From the NCBI GenBank assembly GCA_029851835.1, contig JARKVD010000011.1:62001-126000 (forward strand): 64,000 nucleotides of DNA, read 5' to 3'. The DNA comes from Clostridium sp. GTDB lineage: Bacteria > Bacillota > Clostridia > Clostridiales > Clostridiaceae. This document shows, one piece after another, positions 51,961 to 60,496 of this stretch (its first letter is position 1; every line of letters starts with the position of its first letter). The translations under genes and the position numbers were made by a program. The notes below the pieces were generated by a model. The model saw only the letters and a program-made list of their open reading frames with translations. It was not told the origin of the DNA and made no database searches.

Positions 51961-52941
51961 TTATACATATCCGTAAATTCCTCTTACTGAAACTTCGCCT
52001 GAAAGAACCTTATGAAAGGTTCCATCTTCATGTTTTACTATTAACTCTCCATCTTCATCAATATCTATAGCAGTACAAATAGTCTCCTTGCCACCACTTA
52101 TAACTTTCACTTCCTTACCAATAAGTACAGAACCTTTTCTACAAATATTTATTACTTCTTTAATTGATCCTGTACTTTTAAATAAATCATAATAGTATTC
52201 TATATAATTTAAAACCTTTGCTGTAAGTTTTTTTCTGCTAACTTCTTCATTTAACTGCAATTTTAAAGAAGTGGCCTTATCTTTTAGTTCTTTAGGGAAA
52301 TCTTCCATATTAACATTAATTCCAATGCCTAGAACTATATAATTTATTCTATCCATTTCAGCATTCATCTCAGTTAATATTCCACATACCTTTTTTCCAT
52401 CTACCACAATGTCATTAGGCCACTTTATCCCTGCATTAATCCCCATATCCTTCAACGCATTATATACCGCTGCTGCACCTATAATAGTAGTCTTGGGAGC
52501 TAATACTGGTGATATGTCAGGTGTTAGAACAACTGACATCCATATTCCTGTACCTTTTGGCGATTTCCATTGTCTTCCCAAACGACCTCTTCCTTTAGTT
52601 TGAGCTTCTGAAGTAATCACCATGCCATCTATAATATTTTGAGCACACTCCCTTTTAGCCTCCGTATTAGTAGAATCTATTTCTTCAAAATGAGTGAAGA
52701 CTCTTCCTATATATTTTGTCTTTAAAAAAGGTGTCACTTCTGCTTCATCTATTCTGTCTGGAGTTCCAATAAGCTTATATCCCTTATTAGATACTGACTC
52801 AATTTCATATCCGGCTTCTTTCAAACTTTTCATATGCTTCCATATTCCAGCTCTAGTAATTCCAAGTTCTTCACTTAGTCTTTCTCCTGATACATATTCA
52901 CCTGCATATTTCTTTAATATATCTAAAATTTTTTTCTTCAT
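51961..52941 (-). CDS. birA: Biotin-[acetyl-CoA-carboxylase] ligase / biotin repressor
   Basis: Bifunctional enzyme that activates biotin, attaches it to carrier proteins and represses biotin genes. 326 residues. N-terminal winged helix (LSEELGITRAGIWKHMKSLK) and catalytic domain with SEAQTKGRGRLGRQWKSP (biotinyl-AMP loop), IKWPNDIVVDGKKV and a C-terminal SH3-like domain (GEVSVRGIYGYV). The ATG at 52941 has AAGGG upstream; the earlier TTG at 52947 is not needed. No bio gene is nearby. Confidence 0.93.
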   Translation of the reverse strand: MKKKILDILKKYAGEYVSGERLSEELGITRAGIWKHMKSLKEAGYEIESVSNKGYKLIGTPDRIDEAEVTPFLKTKYIGRVFTHFEEIDSTNTEAKRECAQNIIDGMVITSEAQTKGRGRLGRQWKSPKGTGIWMSVVLTPDISPVLAPKTTIIGAAAVYNALKDMGINAGIKWPNDIVVDGKKVCGILTEMNAEMDRINYIVLGIGINVNMEDFPKELKDKATSLKLQLNEEVSRKKLTAKVLNYIEYYYDLFKSTGSIKEVINICRKGSVLIGKEVKVISGGKETICTAIDIDEDGELIVKHEDGTFHKVLSGEVSVRGIYGYV

Positions 52942-52998
52942 TAACAACTTACCCTTTAAACCTTATCTAACAAATTAAGTTAATATCTCTTATCTATT

Positions 52999-53703
52999 TT
53001 ACCCATAAGTATAATTATATTTTTCAGCCATTTTCTTTTTCTTTTCTATATAATTGTTACACTTCTCAAGAAAAATTTCAATATTTCTTTCTTCTTCAGC
53101 TACTTTTTCTTTTGTCATTGTTCCTCTTCCTAATCTATCACAAATACCTAGAATAGCTACCTCTTCAATATATCCACTTTTTGCGATTTTATTATAATCT
53201 GCATACTCTAAATCCTTAACCACAAAAAGAATCTGCATATGAAGCCTAACTAAGTTTGCTACATGTTGAAAGAATTCATCTTCCCTGTTATATCCCATAT
53301 CCATTAAAAAGTCCTCTGCTATTTGAAGACTAGCTTTATCATGATTATAAGATGTTATTCTACCTCTTCTTAATTTAGTTGTAGTCAATTTACCTACATC
53401 ATGAAGAAGTGCACCCCACATAAAAGCCTTAGGATCTTTACTTCTATCTCTACGTTTCGCCGCTTCATCTATTACCATCATAGTATGAATCCATACATTT
53501 CCCTCTGGATGATACTTAGGATTTTGTTCTACAGTTTTAAGCTTTAAAAATAATTCAAAAGGATACTCCTTTGGGAATTGTCCGCTTTCCACCAAGTTAT
53601 TAAAATATATGGAAGGTTTTTCATCCTCAACTAAATGCTTAGAAAATTCATCATAATAATTCATATCTACAGCGCCAGCATTATTGCCAACAGCTTTACT
53701 CAC
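52999..53703 (-). CDS. HD-domain phosphohydrolase
   Basis: 234 residues with a full HD motif set: NVWIHTMMVIDEAA, ALLHDVGKLTTT (His-Asp), SYNHDKAS and ICDRLGRG. The layout resembles the HD domain attached to CCA-adding enzymes, here stand-alone, so a nucleotide or phosphate-ester hydrolase acting in the cytoplasm is likely. GTG 53703 is annotated, but GGAAAGG lies only 2 nt away; ATG 53664 is an alternative with no ribosome site. Next to birA without overlap. Confidence 0.82.
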   Translation of the reverse strand: MSKAVGNNAGAVDMNYYDEFSKHLVEDEKPSIYFNNLVESGQFPKEYPFELFLKLKTVEQNPKYHPEGNVWIHTMMVIDEAAKRRDRSKDPKAFMWGALLHDVGKLTTTKLRRGRITSYNHDKASLQIAEDFLMDMGYNREDEFFQHVANLVRLHMQILFVVKDLEYADYNKIAKSGYIEEVAILGICDRLGRGTMTKEKVAEEERNIEIFLEKCNNYIEKKKKMAEKYNYTYG

Positions 53704-53742
53704 ATCCTTTCCTATATAGTTTGTTCAATTCTAATAAAGATT

Positions 53743-53827
53743 ATAAAGGAAACTCTTTCTCGTATTCACTCAAAGGAGTAAATTCGCATTAGCCAAATCA
53801 AAGATTTGGACACTCACTTATAGTATA
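53743..53827 (+). repeat. Dispersed two-hairpin repeat, copy 6
   Basis: GAAACTCTTTCTCGTATTC, ACTCAAAGGAGTAAATTCG, CCAAATCAAAGATTTGG, ACACTCACTTATAGTAT. It lies between the HD-domain gene and the VanW/G5 terminator. Confidence 0.8.
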
Positions 53828-53828
53828 A

Positions 53829-53862
53829 AAAAGGTTAACCCATCTTGAGTTAACCTTTTTGT
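53829..53862. terminator. Terminator of the VanW/G5 gene
   Basis: AAAAGGTTAAC/GTTAACCTTTT stem, T-rich on the plus side and A-rich on the other. Confidence 0.8.
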
Positions 53863-53870
53863 GCTATAAC

Positions 53871-55355
53871 TTAACCTGCTGGATTCTCCGCTGGTTTCTC
53901 TTCATGTTGCTCTGATTTTGCTTCTTCTGGCTTCGGTTTAGTTCCTCTTTTAATTACTTTATTTACAGTTTGATAATTATCATCATTCATTAAAATTCTT
54001 TCTGTTTCAACACCATTTGTATAAGTTACTCTATAAACTTTAACCTTATATCCAGTTGAAGGCTGTTGTTCAACTTCTTCTTTTCCTACTTCCCAAGTAG
54101 GTTCGTCTTTATATTCAGTCTTAGGCTGAGTTACACTATATACATCTCTAATAAAATCATAAGATTTTCCAGCAATAACCGATGGGTCTGAATATAAAGC
54201 AAATGTTAATGCTTTTCCTGAAGTATATCCTTCAATATATACTGGATATTCAAATGGATTTGTAAATACATAATCAATATATCCATAAGCTATCGTAGCA
54301 TCCATCCCTAAATCCATATATCCAACTGGCATACTATGATTTAATCTTTGATCAGGAAGTATTCCTGATTTTACAACTGCATTATGAAGTGTTGATGAAA
54401 CCTGGCATATACCTCCACCATATCCTACTTCAACCTTATTTCCTACATATACTCCACCTGGCATATACCCTTTATCTGGAGTTGTATCACCAATTAAAGT
54501 ATTAAAGCTAAAGCTTTCACCTGGCATTAGTAATGTGCCATTTATTGTCTTAGCACCTAAGTATATATTAGTGCTTCTATTGGTATCAGAATCTGCATAG
54601 TAAGTAGTTGATGAAGAGATTTGAGCAGTAACCTTTTCAAGAGCCTCTCTTGTTCTTGAAGGCATATCTTCATTTATAACTGCTGCTACTTCAATATTTC
54701 CTTCTTTAGTACTTGCTACCTTTGCATTAATTTCATCTATTAAAGCTTGTACATCTAATTTTTTACCTACTACATGGTCTGTCACTGTAAATCCAGAACC
54801 ATTTTTGCTTATAGTAGCATTTTGTTTCTCAATATTAATTTCACTTTCCATTGTTGAGGCTACTGTATTAATTATCTCCCCATTATATGTGAACTGAATT
54901 TCAATATCATGTGTTGATGGATTTTTTAAATATTTATATGTATCCATAACACCAAGATCCCTATTAAATTGAAAAGCCTTTTCAGCAACTTCTTCTATAT
55001 TGAATTGTACATGCAAATCACTATAATTAATTGTATAAGTTTTGTCACCTGCAGTAATTGTTACTATTCTGTCACCTATTGTATTGCTGAATCTTTCATT
55101 TAAAAGTCCAATAGCTTCCTCCTTTGTTTTTCCGCTCATATCTATATCTTCAATAACTACACCAGGCAGTATTAAAGTATCATACTCTGATACAGTTTTA
55201 TTGATATGCACTGATATTCCAATTACAGCTAATAGAATTACAGTTATTACGGAAGAAACTCCTATGATTATAGCTTTTTTATTAAGTGATTTTTTACTCT
55301 TTTCTTGTGATGAGGCAGTTTCATTAGCTTCACCTGAATTTTGATTCTTATCCAT
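53871..55355 (-). CDS. VanW-family protein with peptidoglycan-binding and G5 domains
   Basis: About 494 residues, ATG 55355 with GGAAAGG upstream. Short cytoplasmic tail, one membrane helix (KAIIIGVSSVITVILLAVIG), then two PG_binding_4-like repeats (SGKTKEEAIGLLNERFSNTI). The VanW domain (about 255-400) has YLGAKTINGTLLMPGESFSF, GGGICQVSSTLHNAVVKSGI and NHSMPVGYMDLGMDATIAYG. A C-terminal G5-like segment (KVYRVTYTNGVETERILM) follows. Membrane-anchored cell-wall protein; despite the name, not evidence of vancomycin resistance. Confidence 0.9.
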   Translation of the reverse strand: MDKNQNSGEANETASSQEKSKKSLNKKAIIIGVSSVITVILLAVIGISVHINKTVSEYDTLILPGVVIEDIDMSGKTKEEAIGLLNERFSNTIGDRIVTITAGDKTYTINYSDLHVQFNIEEVAEKAFQFNRDLGVMDTYKYLKNPSTHDIEIQFTYNGEIINTVASTMESEINIEKQNATISKNGSGFTVTDHVVGKKLDVQALIDEINAKVASTKEGNIEVAAVINEDMPSRTREALEKVTAQISSSTTYYADSDTNRSTNIYLGAKTINGTLLMPGESFSFNTLIGDTTPDKGYMPGGVYVGNKVEVGYGGGICQVSSTLHNAVVKSGILPDQRLNHSMPVGYMDLGMDATIAYGYIDYVFTNPFEYPVYIEGYTSGKALTFALYSDPSVIAGKSYDFIRDVYSVTQPKTEYKDEPTWEVGKEEVEQQPSTGYKVKVYRVTYTNGVETERILMNDDNYQTVNKVIKRGTKPKPEEAKSEQHEEKPAENPAG

Positions 55356-55543
55356 AGTCACATTCCTTTCCAAATAATTCAAAAATAATAATTCCTACAT
55401 AAAGTATATCATACTATCATAATATATTCATTTACTTCTATATACGATTTTTTTCGCAGATAGTTCCATTTTTTGACCTCATATTATTTAATTTCATGTT
55501 TTTTTTATATGGTATACTTTATCAACAAATATCCCAAATACAA

Positions 55544-55579
55544 AGAAAAAATCAGCTCATATCTTGAACTGATTTTTTC
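55544..55579. terminator. Terminator after the thiolase gene
   Basis: AGAAAAAATCAG/CTGATTTTTTCT stem with a 12-nt loop; about 80 bases after the thiolase stop. Confidence 0.7.
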
Positions 55580-55659
55580 TTTTAAAATTCGGTTACTTAA
55601 TAATACTATTGTATTTTCTTAGTTTCACCTGAAAAATTGTCAGTTAACGTATTTTTATC

Positions 55660-56838
55660 CTAGCGTTCGACAACGATAGCAATACCTTGGCCACCACCTA
55701 TACATAATGTAGCTAAACCTGTTTTATTATCTCTCTTTTCCATTTCATAAAGAAGAGTTGTTAATATTCTAGCTCCTGATGCTCCGATTGGGTGACCTAA
55801 AGCTATAGCCCCACCATTTACGTTTACAATGTCTGCATTTAATCCTAAATCTCTAACAACCGCTATAGATTGAGCTGCAAAAGCTTCATTTGATTCTATT
55901 AACTCTAAGTCTTCTACTTTTAAGTTTGCTTTTTCAAGAGCTCTATTTACTGCTTTAAATGGTCCATAACCCATTATTTGAGGGTCTAAACCTGCTGATG
56001 CATAAGATTTAATTGTAGCTAAATATTTTATTCCAAGTTCTTCTGCTTTATCTTTTGCCATTACTATAAACATTGCTGCTCCATCATTAATTCCCGATGC
56101 ATTTCCAGCTGTAACAACACCATCTTTCTTAAAAGCCGGTTTAAGCTTTCCTAATTTCTCAATAGTTGTTCCAAATTTAGGGTACTCATCAGTATCAAAG
56201 ATTACTGGATCACCTTTTCTCTGTGGTATTATTACGGGAACGATTTCATCCTTGAATCTTCCTGATTTTATTGCTGCTTCAGCCTTTACCTGGCTGTTTA
56301 ATGCAAATTGATCTAATTCCTCTCTAGTTATTCCCCATTTTTCTGCTATGTTTTCTGCAGTAACTCCCATATGATAATCATTGAATGCATCCCATAAACC
56401 ATCTTTAATCATTATATCAACGATATTGGAATCTCCCATTCTATGTCCCCATCTTGCTCCTGGCACTGTATATGGAGCATTACTCATTGATTCAGTTCCT
56501 CCACATAAAACAATATCTACATCTCCAGCCTTTATAGCTTGTGCCGCTAACCCTACTGCTTTTATTCCTGAACCACAAACTTTATTTATAGTTGTTGCTG
56601 TTGATTCTTCACTTAATCCTGACTTTAAAGCTACTTGTCTAGCAACGTTTTGTCCTAACCCTGCACTTAATACGTTTCCAATTATAGCTTCATCTATTTG
56701 GGTTGCATCAATACCTGATCTTTTTATAGCTTCCTTTGCAGCTATAACCCCAATCTCAACTGCTGATAACTTTGCTAAACTTCCCCCAAATGAACCTAAT
56801 GCTGTTCTTGCTGCACTTACAATAACTACCTCTTTCAT
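55660..56838 (-). CDS. Acetyl-CoA C-acetyltransferase (thiolase)
   Basis: Cytoplasmic thiolase joining or splitting acetoacetyl-CoA, 392 residues. The acylated Cys lies in [15 protein letters not shown] (about 88), catalytic His in [18 protein letters not shown] (about 348) and the second Cys in [10 protein letters not shown] (about 378). Length and motifs match ThlA/AtoB. It stands alone, not with crt-bcd-etf-hbd genes. A sigma-54 promoter lies upstream, so it is probably induced by a signal such as acetoacetate or a short-chain acid rather than constitutive. Confidence 0.93.
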   Translation of the reverse strand: MKEVVIVSAARTALGSFGGSLAKLSAVEIGVIAAKEAIKRSGIDATQIDEAIIGNVLSAGLGQNVARQVALKSGLSEESTATTINKVCGSGIKAVGLAAQAIKAGDVDIVLCGGTESMSNAPYTVPGARWGHRMGDSNIVDIMIKDGLWDAFNDYHMGVTAENIAEKWGITREELDQFALNSQVKAEAAIKSGRFKDEIVPVIIPQRKGDPVIFDTDEYPKFGTTIEKLGKLKPAFKKDGVVTAGNASGINDGAAMFIVMAKDKAEELGIKYLATIKSYASAGLDPQIMGYGPFKAVNRALEKANLKVEDLELIESNEAFAAQSIAVVRDLGLNADIVNVNGGAIALGHPIGASGARILTTLLYEMEKRDNKTGLATLCIGGGQGIAIVVER

Positions 56839-56958
56839 CTTTCCCCATCCTTTTCATATAAATAATATATTTTTTTATCAATTCATGCTCAAATGCTATA
56901 CTGATTAAGCAATAAAACATAAATTGTTATTTAAAAAAATTTATACATTAATATTTAA

Positions 56959-56975
56959 AGCAATTCTCATGCCAA
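56959..56975 (-). promoter_or_regulatory. Sigma-54 promoter of the thiolase gene
   Basis: Minus strand TTGGCATGAGAATTGCT: the GG and GC elements are exactly 10 bp apart, and the -12 is TTGCT. The start point would be near 56947, 110 bases before the ATG. Confidence 0.8.
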
Positions 56976-57036
56976 CTCTCTCATTAACGCAAGCCATTGA
57001 AAATAAACCCTTTAAGAAAAAAATGATTTTTATATA

Positions 57037-57052
57037 GTAAACTAAAGTTTAC
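57037..57052. promoter_or_regulatory. Activator-binding palindrome (upstream activating sequence)
   Basis: GTAAACTAAAGTTTAC, a 7-2-7 palindrome about 65 bp upstream of the sigma-54 promoter, at a distance normal for enhancer-binding proteins. Related half-sites recur at 57201-57236. Confidence 0.65.
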
Positions 57053-57191
57053 ACCCCTTACATAATATTCTAAACCTTAATTTGCGTTATTGCAAATATA
57101 TATATTAAAAATTCTCAATTCTCTAAAAATTCCGACTTAAAAGAAGCTTTTTCTTTTCTCAATGATTTTTTTAATGAATTTTCGTCAAACA

Positions 57192-57240
57192 AAAAAAATG
57201 TGTAAACTTAGTTTACATATCAACTTAAGTTTACACATTG
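57192..57240 (-). terminator. Terminator of the sigma-54 activator gene, with embedded activator-like boxes
   Basis: Minus strand TGTGTAAACTTA ... TAAGTTTACACA followed by at least seven T. The arms contain TGTAAAC/GTTTACA words like the palindrome at 57037, so the same DNA may act as terminator and as an activator site. Confidence 0.65.
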
Positions 57241-57250
57241 CCTTCCTAGA

Positions 57251-58609
57251 TTAAACATCTAAATTTAATCTTTTTATTTTTTTATAAAGCCCTTGTCTGC
57301 TAATACCCAACCTTCTAGATGCTTCATTCTTATTACCGCTACATTCACCAATAACCTTTAAAATTAATTCTCTTTCTAATTCGTCAGTAACCTGTCTTAG
57401 CTGCTTACCTTGATTTAAAATATTATTTTTATTCCTTTGAAGAATTTTCTTAGGCAGATGCTCAGGTAAAATTTCTAACTCTGCATTTAAAAGATTTATG
57501 GCCCTTTCAATTACATTTTCAAGCTCCCTTACATTTCCTGGCCAATTATAGCTCTTCAAATATCCTATGGCCTCTTTACTTATTCCCTCACTATAGACTC
57601 CAAATTTATTACACAACTTTACTCTTAAATGCTCTGCCAATACATCAATATCATCAATACGCTCTTCTAATGAAGGTATATTTATATGCATAACATTAAG
57701 TCTATAATATAAATCTTCTCTAAACTTCCCCTCTTTAGTAAGAGCTTGCAAATTCTTATTAGTAGCTGCAATAATTCTAACATCAATTTTTCTTACATCA
57801 TTACTTCCAACTCTTACAATCTCTCTTTCCTGAAGAACCCTCAAAAGCTTAACCTGCATAAAAAGAGGCATGTCTCCTATTTCATCTAGCAGTATAGTTC
57901 CACCATCAGCCAACTCAAATTTTCCTTTTTTCCCAGTCTTCTTAGCTCCAGTGAAGGCTCCTTCCTCATAGCCAAACATCTCTGATTCAAAAAGTTCTGG
58001 TGGAATTGCTCCACAGTTTATCTTTACAAAGGGCTTTCTCGTTCTCTTGCTGCTATTATGTATTGCTTCTGCTAAAAGCTCCTTCCCTGTACCACTTTTA
58101 CCAGTAATGAGAACAGAAGAATCTCCCTTAGAAACAGTTTCTGCAAATTTTATCATTTCTCTAAAGTTTTTGTCTATACCAATAAGTCTATCGAAGGTAT
58201 GCTCTGCTGTATTTTCGGCCTTCACACCATTCTTGTAGAACTCTAACTCCTGCTCTAAATTCATGATCTTATTGTTCAAAATCTTTAAGTTATCAATATC
58301 TTTAAACATTACCCTTCCAATAGCACCCTTTAGCTCACCATTTATAACCATAGGAACCCTCATTGATACCATCTTGTGTCCACTAATTTCTTGAATAGTT
58401 CCAATCTCATTAGAACCTGCTTGTGCAATAAGATGAAGTCTTGTATTTTCAATAACCTCAGTAACATGCTTGCCCTCTGGGTTTTCACAACCTAAAAATT
58501 CCTTGTATCCGTCAGTCATCATTATAATTATTCCATTTGTATCAACAATAACTATATATTCTCCTAAGCTATTTAAAGCCCAGTTGAGAATTTCCTGATT
58601 AATATTCAT
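57251..58609 (-). CDS. Sigma-54-dependent transcriptional activator with PAS domain
   Basis: Enhancer-binding protein of 452 residues. An N-terminal PAS-type sensor (about 8-120, YIVIVDTNGIIIMMTDGYKE) is followed by the AAA+ domain. Walker A is ITGKSGTGKELLAEAIH, the sigma-54 contact loop YEEGAFTGAKK is intact, and Walker B is ADGGTILLDEIGDMP. A C-terminal Fis-type helix-turn-helix (NEASRRLGISRQGLYKKIKR) ends the protein. ATG 58609 with AGGAGG. The sigma-54 promoter directly downstream makes the thiolase gene the likely target. The PAS ligand is unknown. Confidence 0.93.
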   Translation of the reverse strand: MNINQEILNWALNSLGEYIVIVDTNGIIIMMTDGYKEFLGCENPEGKHVTEVIENTRLHLIAQAGSNEIGTIQEISGHKMVSMRVPMVINGELKGAIGRVMFKDIDNLKILNNKIMNLEQELEFYKNGVKAENTAEHTFDRLIGIDKNFREMIKFAETVSKGDSSVLITGKSGTGKELLAEAIHNSSKRTRKPFVKINCGAIPPELFESEMFGYEEGAFTGAKKTGKKGKFELADGGTILLDEIGDMPLFMQVKLLRVLQEREIVRVGSNDVRKIDVRIIAATNKNLQALTKEGKFREDLYYRLNVMHINIPSLEERIDDIDVLAEHLRVKLCNKFGVYSEGISKEAIGYLKSYNWPGNVRELENVIERAINLLNAELEILPEHLPKKILQRNKNNILNQGKQLRQVTDELERELILKVIGECSGNKNEASRRLGISRQGLYKKIKRLNLDV

Positions 58610-58650
58610 AAAATCCTCCTAGTATTTATCTTCAGATACAGCTTATAAAA

Positions 58651-59193
58651 TTAAGACATCCACTGGCTATCAGCACCATATATTTTTTTAAGATGTTTAA
58701 CTGCGAACTCTCCAGTTATACCTACAAATATTCCTGTTCCAATCCCTGCTATACTCATTACTGGGAGATACAACATCACACTCATTGTTTGTACAATAAA
58801 TGCCGATGCAAGTAATTGTCCAACATTATGGAATACAGCTCCAGCACAGCTAACTCCAATTATGCTGACATTACCTTTGAATAACCTTTTAGTAAGCACC
58901 ATCATTAAGTAGCTTAGCACTCCCCCTGAAAGACTATAAAGTAATCTTGATAAGCTTCCTCCAAACATTACTGAAAGAAGAATTCTTAGAAACAATACTA
59001 AGAAAGCTTCTCCATCCTTTAAAGTATAAAGAGCTATAACTGTGATAATATTTGCAAGACCAAGCTTTGCACCTGGAGTTATAAATGGAACTGGTATCAT
59101 ATTTTCAAATATATGTAGAACTAAAGACATTGATACTAGCAAAGCTATATATATCATTTTTCTTAAATTCATATTACTATTTCTTGTACTCAT
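58651..59193 (-). CDS. Gx transporter family membrane protein
   Basis: 180 residues, five to six helices, with VPFITPGAKLGLANIITVIA and FGGSLSRLLYSLSGGVLSYL. These are the conserved glycine-rich motifs of the family first named heptaprenyl diphosphate synthase component I and now treated as an ECF-like transporter. It is encoded beside a NusG-II protein, an FMN-binding lipoprotein and ApbE, as in flavin-based electron-transfer loci. Substrate not established. Confidence 0.83.
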   Translation of the reverse strand: MSTRNSNMNLRKMIYIALLVSMSLVLHIFENMIPVPFITPGAKLGLANIITVIALYTLKDGEAFLVLFLRILLSVMFGGSLSRLLYSLSGGVLSYLMMVLTKRLFKGNVSIIGVSCAGAVFHNVGQLLASAFIVQTMSVMLYLPVMSIAGIGTGIFVGITGEFAVKHLKKIYGADSQWMS

Positions 59194-59203
59194 ATTTTCA
59201 CTC

Positions 59204-59608
59204 CTATTGAGAAATTACATCTTGATCCTTATCTGCATTGTCTGTCCCAACAACTTCAATAATTACTCTGTGAGGAAGACATACAATCATATCACCTAGT
59301 TTCTTTGCGACCCCTTGATAAACACAGACTCCATCACTACAATCAGCCTCAACTATAGCTATTCCTCCATCACGAACCTGAATTTTATTATTTCCTTCAC
59401 TGGTTTCAATTACAAACTCATCATCCTTCTTAGCTGATAAATCTATTTCAGTCAAAACTTTACCATTAACCGTAACAATTGCATATAACTTACTTTCGTC
59501 AATATCTTTGCTTTTATTTTTAAACATAAGATATGGCACAAAAGAAACAACTAACAATAACCCTATTATTACTACATCTAACCTTTTCATTATTTTCATT
59601 ATTTTCAT
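59204..59608 (-). CDS. NusG domain II-containing membrane protein
   Basis: 134 residues, ATG 59608 (AGGTG upstream). One N-terminal helix (VVIIGLLLVVSFVPYLMF), then an extracellular NusG-II domain ending ADCSDGVCVYQGVAKKLGDM and IVCLPHRVIIEV. Three Cys in the DCSDGVCV and IVCLP segments are the conserved family residues. It is translationally next to the Gx transporter gene and is found with it in many Firmicutes. Probably part of the flavin or quinone electron-transfer system; this is not the transcription factor NusG. Confidence 0.87.
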   Translation of the reverse strand: MKIMKIMKRLDVVIIGLLLVVSFVPYLMFKNKSKDIDESKLYAIVTVNGKVLTEIDLSAKKDDEFVIETSEGNNKIQVRDGGIAIVEADCSDGVCVYQGVAKKLGDMIVCLPHRVIIEVVGTDNADKDQDVISQ

Positions 59609-59637
59609 ACGTTCAACACCTATCTTTTGATTTATTT

Positions 59638-59719
59638 TATGAAACCCCTTTTCATATTCATTTGAAGGAGTAAGTTCGTGTAAACCAAATCAAAGATTTG
59701 TACACTCACTTATAGTATA
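59638..59719 (+). repeat. Dispersed two-hairpin repeat, copy 7
   Basis: GAAACCCCTTTTCATATTC, ATTTGAAGGAGTAAGTTCG, CCAAATCAAAGATTTG, ACACTCACTTATAGTAT. It lies between the divergent NusG-II and FMN-binding lipoprotein genes. Confidence 0.8.
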
Positions 59720-59837
59720 CGTAAATAATTATAACAGTATTGAATATATTTTTACACGTATTTTTTGTTAATAAAATAACTTTTTCTACAAAACACTTCA
59801 AATATCATAAAATATTGTTACAATTATTTTAATTACA

Positions 59838-59866
59838 TTTACTCTTTACTTCAATTCAGCTATAAT
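59838..59866 (+). promoter_or_regulatory. Promoter of the FMN-binding lipoprotein and ApbE genes
   Basis: TTTACT (59838-59843), 17-bp spacer, TATAAT (59861-59866). The leader to the ATG at 60017 is about 145 nt and AT-rich; I saw no recognisable FMN riboswitch in it. Confidence 0.6.
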
Positions 59867-60016
59867 TGTAATCGCGAAACCACATATAATATATGTAAGA
59901 TAAAATTCAGGAATCAGTATTTCAGATCTCATATTGAAATATACTAACTTACTAAAATTGTTATTATACATCTCTTATGCAATCTAGAATCGCCTATAAA
60001 AAGGGGGGAATAATCT

Positions 60017-60463
60017 ATGAAAAAACGAATTATATCTTTAATCTTTGTCTCTATTTTAACTACCACCATGATGGTTGGATGTGGAGATAAATCTCTTCAA
60101 GATGGAACCTATACTGCAGAAGATTTAAAATATGATGCTCATGGCTGGAAGGCTTCTGTAACAATAACAGTTTCCAGTGGAAAAATCTCTGATGCCAAAT
60201 TTGAATATACAGCCGAAGACGGTACAACTAAAAGCGGAAATGTATCTTACGGTGAAACCATGGCCTTATCAACAGGTATAACCCCTGATGAATATATGGC
60301 TCAATATACAAAACAACTTATAGCTACACAAGATGCTGAAAAAGTAGATGTAGTTACCGGTGCTACAACATCCCACAATGATTTTAAAACTTTAGCTACT
60401 GCCGCTATTAATGCTGCAAAGGCTGGAGATACTAACACTACTGAAGTTGAATTATACAAATAA
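60017..60463 (+). CDS. FMN-binding domain lipoprotein
   Basis: 148 residues, ATG 60017 after AAAGGGGGG. Lipoprotein signal with lipobox TMMVGCGDKS. The FMN-binding domain contains VDVVTGATTSHNDFKTL, the flavinylation motif in which the second Thr receives FMN from ApbE. The gene after it encodes ApbE, so it is very likely an ApbE substrate. Membrane-anchored outside the cell, it could carry electrons in a flavin-based extracellular electron-transfer chain, like Listeria PplA but with a single FMN domain. Confidence 0.88.
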   Translation: MKKRIISLIFVSILTTTMMVGCGDKSLQDGTYTAEDLKYDAHGWKASVTITVSSGKISDAKFEYTAEDGTTKSGNVSYGETMALSTGITPDEYMAQYTKQLIATQDAEKVDVVTGATTSHNDFKTLATAAINAAKAGDTNTTEVELYK

Positions 60464-60496
60464 ACTAATTTAGTACTAAATATATAGGAGGCACAC

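Noticed and set aside
53871-55355. Vancomycin resistance gene
   Set aside because: VanW-domain proteins with G5 and PG_binding domains are widespread wall proteins; no vanH/A/X genes are present.
55042-56908. Plus-strand frames of 100 and 175 codons
   Set aside because: Antisense to the VanW/G5 protein and the thiolase, whose motifs are intact.
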